From assembly GCA_946481265.1 (NCBI GenBank), contig CAMLNE010000239.1, forward strand, positions 1-6,764: a stretch of DNA of 6,764 nt, read 5' to 3'. A program made the translations under genes and the position numbers. Every line of letters starts with the position of its first letter. Positions within the stretch are counted from its first letter, which is position 1. This document shows positions 4,653 to 6,764 of the stretch, piece by piece. A model generated the notes under the pieces. The model made no database searches. It saw only the letters and a program-made list of their open reading frames with translations, and was not told where the DNA came from. Origin of the DNA: an uncultured Panacagrimonas sp. GTDB lineage: Bacteria; Pseudomonadota; Gammaproteobacteria; Nevskiales; Nevskiaceae.

Positions 4653-6242
4653 ATGCGGCGATGGAACGGCTGGGGTGAAGACGGTCTCGACTTCCCGCTC
4701 GATGCCAGGGCTCTGAGCTTCCTGAACGATCGGATCGGCATGGGCACGCCCGGCCGCGAGACCATGCTGGACAGCGTGCTCGCGCGAATCCCCGAGTCGC
4801 GCATCCAGGAATCGGGATTCGATTCCTCGCCTGAATCCCGCCTGCGCCATGCGCGCGGACAAAGCTATCGCGACTGGCTGGCGCTCAAGTACGGGCGCAT
4901 CGGGCCGGTGGCCGATGCAGTGGCGATGCCGACCACGCATGCCGAAGTCGAAGCGGCCTTGCGGGCCGCGGCCGCGCGTGGGGCGAAGGTGGTGCCCTGG
5001 GGCGGCGGCACCAGCGTGGTGGGGCACCTGGACGTTCCGGACGCTGAGCAGCCGGTGGTGAACATCTCCCTGGAGCGCATGAACCGGCTGCTGGGACTGG
5101 ACGAGGATTCACTGCTCGCGCGCTTCGGCGCCGGGACGCCAGGGCCGCAGGTCGAGGCGCAGTTGCGCGGGAGCGGATACCTGCTCGGGCATTTTCCACA
5201 GTCCTACGACTATTCGACCGTGGGCGGTTGGGTCGTGACCCGTTCGAGCGGTCAGCAGTCGCTGCGTTACGGGCGCATCGAGAATCTGTTCGCCGGCGGG
5301 CGACTGGTGTCGCCACGGGGGACGCTCGAGATCGGCGGTGTTCCGGCCTCCTCGGCAGGACCCGACCTGCGCGAGTTCGTGCTCGGCTCCGAGGGACGCC
5401 TGGGTGTGCTCAGCGAGGCCGTGATGCGCGTGCGGCGCGTCCCTGAACGTGAGGATTTCCACGCCGTCTTCTTTCCGGGCTGGGAGCTGGGCGTCGAGGC
5501 GATGCGCAAGCTGGTGCAGTCCGACATTCCGCTGTCGATGCTGCGCCTGTCGAACGAGACCGAGACGGAGACCCAGCTCACCCTGGCAGGCCACGACAAG
5601 GCCATCCTCTGGCTCAAGCGCTACCTGAAACTGCGCGGCTCGGGAGTCCGGCCGGTGATGATGGTGATGGGCCTGACCGGCCTCAACCGCGAAGTCCTGC
5701 GCTGCCGCCGCGAGGCGCTCACCGTGTGCAAGCAATCACGTGGCGTGCACGCGGGGCGCATGATCGGGCAGGGCTGGGCCAAAAACCGGTTCAAGGGGCC
5801 GTACCTTCGCAACAGCCTGTGGCAGCACGGGTACGGCGTCGACACGGTCGAGACCTGCATCAACTGGCCGCAGGGCACCGCGCTGATGCGCGCCATCGAA
5901 CAGACCGCGACCGATGCCCTTGCCGCCGATGACGAGCGGGTGCATGCCTTCACCCACCTGTCGCACGTCTACCGGCAGGGTTGCAGCATCTATTCGACAT
6001 TCGTGTTCCGCTGCGCCGGTGATGCAGACACGGATCTCGCCCGCTGGGCACGGCTCAAGGCGCGCGTATCGGAAACCATCGTCGCGCACGGCGGCACCAT
6101 CAGCCACCAGCATGGCGTCGGCACCGATCACGCGCCCTATCTGGCGGCGGAAAAGGGCGCGCTGGGCATGGACCTGTTGCGCGCCTGCGCACGCGAGATG
6201 GATCCGACCGCGATGATGAACCCGGGCAAGCTGTTCGCGTGA
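4653..6242 (+). CDS. FAD-linked oxidase, alkyldihydroxyacetonephosphate synthase (AGPS)-like
   Basis: A 529-residue member of the VAO/PCMH flavoprotein family. AGPS replaces the acyl group of acyl-DHAP by a fatty alcohol in ether-lipid synthesis; bacterial homologues mostly lack a proven reaction. AGPS-type features in order: RWNGWG near the N-terminus (residues 3-8), FAD-binding PWGGGTSVVGH (115-125), HFPQSYDYSTVGGWVVTRSSGQQSLRYGRIENL-type block (180-212), LGSEGRLGV (244-252), THLSHVY and IYSTF (434-450), and ISHQHGVGTDH (483-493). The last is the family's histidine loop, but the middle His of the usual HHH is Gln (Q486). No signal peptide or membrane segment is evident. ATG 4653 is supported by AGGA 9 bases upstream and by the conserved RWNGWG right after it. 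It precedes glpD by 64 bases on the same strand, pointing to glycerol-phosphate or glycerolipid metabolism. A GlcD-type hydroxyacid oxidase role cannot be excluded. Confidence 0.88.
   Translation: MRRWNGWGEDGLDFPLDARALSFLNDRIGMGTPGRETMLDSVLARIPESRIQESGFDSSPESRLRHARGQSYRDWLALKYGRIGPVADAVAMPTTHAEVEAALRAAAARGAKVVPWGGGTSVVGHLDVPDAEQPVVNISLERMNRLLGLDEDSLLARFGAGTPGPQVEAQLRGSGYLLGHFPQSYDYSTVGGWVVTRSSGQQSLRYGRIENLFAGGRLVSPRGTLEIGGVPASSAGPDLREFVLGSEGRLGVLSEAVMRVRRVPEREDFHAVFFPGWELGVEAMRKLVQSDIPLSMLRLSNETETETQLTLAGHDKAILWLKRYLKLRGSGVRPVMMVMGLTGLNREVLRCRREALTVCKQSRGVHAGRMIGQGWAKNRFKGPYLRNSLWQHGYGVDTVETCINWPQGTALMRAIEQTATDALAADDERVHAFTHLSHVYRQGCSIYSTFVFRCAGDADTDLARWARLKARVSETIVAHGGTISHQHGVGTDHAPYLAAEKGALGMDLLRACAREMDPTAMMNPGKLFA
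4807..4840. repeat. Nested inverted repeats inside the AGPS-like gene
   Basis: AGGAATC (4807-4813) pairs with GATTCCT (4821-4827), and CGGGATTC (4813-4820) pairs with GAATCCCG (4833-4840), so the two hairpins interlock and exclude one another. The stretch codes for the Ser/Glu/Arg-rich segment around residues 50-64. The GAATC/GATTC-rich pattern resembles the short GGGAATC-type repeats scattered in xanthomonad genomes, from memory rather than comparison. Confidence 0.4.
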
Positions 6243-6270
6243 ACGCCGTCGGCCACCTCGTGTGCGCCCG

Positions 6271-6290
6271 GCTCAGCGCAGGTGCTGAGC
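6271..6290 (+). other. Intercistronic hairpin before glpD
   Basis: A perfect 7-bp inverted repeat GCTCAGC/GCTGAGC with a 6-base loop (6278-6283) occupies the 64-base gap between the AGPS-like gene and glpD, ending 16 bases before the GTG start. There is no T-tract, so it is not a standard intrinsic terminator. It may affect mRNA stability or coupling between the two genes. Confidence 0.45.
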
Positions 6291-6306
6291 ACGATGCGGG
6301 GCTCAC

Positions 6307-6764
6307 GTGAACAAAGCCGCCGATCGCCTTGCCGCGCTCGCGCCGCGTTACGACCTGGTCATCATCGGCGGCGGCATCACTGGTGCCGGCATCCTGCGCG
6401 AGGCGGTGCGCTGCGACGCCTCGGTGCTGCTGGTCGACCGCCAGGATTTTGCCTCCGGCACGTCGAGTGGTTCGTCCAAGCTCGTGCATGGGGGCTTGCG
6501 CTATCTGCAGTCGGGGCAATGGCGCTTGACGCTCGAGTCCGTGCGCGAACGTGCACGCCTGTTGCGCGAGGCGCCGGGGCTGGTCGATCCGCAGCCCTTC
6601 CTGATGCCGGTGCATCGCGGCGCGCGGCCGGGCCGCGCCCTGATCCAGGCAGGACTGTTCGTCTACGACCTGATGGCCGGGCGCGTGGCCACGCGCGGGT
6701 TGCCGGCCGCTGAGGTGACACGGGGTGAAACGGCGGGGGGGCGCGCCCGCGCCGCGGGGGCGGT
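6307..6764 (+). CDS. glpD: FAD-dependent glycerol-3-phosphate dehydrogenase, 3'-truncated by window edge
   Basis: Oxidises glycerol 3-phosphate to dihydroxyacetone phosphate, passing electrons via FAD to the respiratory quinone pool at the inner membrane. About 152 codons are present. Visible are an N-terminal dinucleotide-binding motif YDLVIIGGGITGAGI (residues 15-29) ending the beta strand LLVD (D44), and the family signature DFASGTSSGSSKLVHGGLRYL (47-67). The family usually has Arg-Ser-Thr/Ser-Lys here, so Gly at residue 55 is a small variation. The start is GTG 6307: an in-frame stop at 6286-6288 rules out anything longer, no other start codon lies between, and GGGG at 6298-6301 is a weak ribosome site. 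The frame stays open to the right edge, but the last ~15 codons are almost pure G/C and lose family similarity. Its pairing with the AGPS-like oxidase suggests a shared glycerol-phosphate pathway. A GlpD paralogue with another alpha-glycerophosphate-type substrate is possible. Confidence 0.9.
   Translation, partial: MNKAADRLAALAPRYDLVIIGGGITGAGILREAVRCDASVLLVDRQDFASGTSSGSSKLVHGGLRYLQSGQWRLTLESVRERARLLREAPGLVDPQPFLMPVHRGARPGRALIQAGLFVYDLMAGRVATRGLPAAEVTRGETAGGRARAAGA

Noticed and set aside
5109..5735. Minus-strand ORF of 208 codons inside the AGPS-like gene
   Set aside because: A GC-rich codon shadow: the plus strand encodes continuous conserved flavoprotein motifs across the same bases.
6100..6615. 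Minus-strand ORF of 171 codons spanning the AGPS-like end and glpD start
   Set aside because: It overlaps two well supported plus-strand genes and has no recognisable motif.
6282..6713. Plus-strand ORF of 143 codons in another frame over glpD
   Set aside because: The GTG 6307 frame carries the GGGITGAGI and DFASGTSS...HGGLRYL signatures; this one is arginine/alanine-rich shadow sequence.
1..6764. tRNA, rRNA, CRISPR array, transposase or phage genes
   Set aside because: Looked for on both strands by eye; no cloverleaf with CCA-type end, no regularly spaced repeats and no mobile-element proteins were seen.

Overview
The window is a GC-rich stretch of chromosomal DNA with five protein genes, two of them cut by the window edges. 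The PNPase, PhaR and GluQRS sequences, the dense codon-biased shadow ORFs and the high GC suggest a gammaproteobacterium, perhaps in or near the Xanthomonadales. This placement is an inference from sequence style, not a database result. No tRNA, rRNA, CRISPR array, insertion sequence or prophage gene is visible.

Layout, left to right. Bases 2-1936 (+) hold the 3' nine-tenths of pnp, the exoribonuclease polynucleotide phosphorylase. Bases 1937-2237 are a 301-base convergent intergenic region packed with inverted repeats. They include a minus-strand intrinsic-type terminator, a plus-strand terminator candidate, and a dyad resembling a PhaR operator. Bases 2238-2741 (-) encode the polyhydroxyalkanoate regulator PhaR. 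Its predicted promoter lies against the end of gluQRS (2794-3636, -), which encodes glutamyl-queuosine tRNA(Asp) synthetase. A 182-base divergent region follows, then a CbbY-like HAD phosphatase (3819-4604, +). Its true start is a GTG whose Shine-Dalgarno sequence is buried in a hairpin. An FAD-linked oxidase of the alkyldihydroxyacetonephosphate synthase (AGPS) type follows at 4653-6242 (+). Last comes the 5' end of a glpD-like FAD-dependent glycerol-3-phosphate dehydrogenase (6307 to the right edge, +).

How the genes relate. pnp and gluQRS are housekeeping RNA-metabolism genes. phaR is an orphan here: no PHA synthase or phasin gene is visible. The CbbY-like gene, the AGPS-like oxidase and glpD run in the same direction with gaps of 48 and 64 bases. 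The last two are both flavoproteins linked to the dihydroxyacetone phosphate/glycerol-3-phosphate node, which suggests a glycerolipid or ether-lipid-like module continuing past the right edge.

The least explained parts are regulatory. The pnp/phaR intergenic region carries six consecutive inverted repeats and possibly a small minus-strand RNA. The CbbY leader has a ribosome-site-masking hairpin. The AGPS-like protein has a His-Gln-His version of the family's C-terminal histidine motif. The last ~45 bases of the window are almost pure G/C and do not look like the GlpD family, so they may be poor-quality contig-end sequence.
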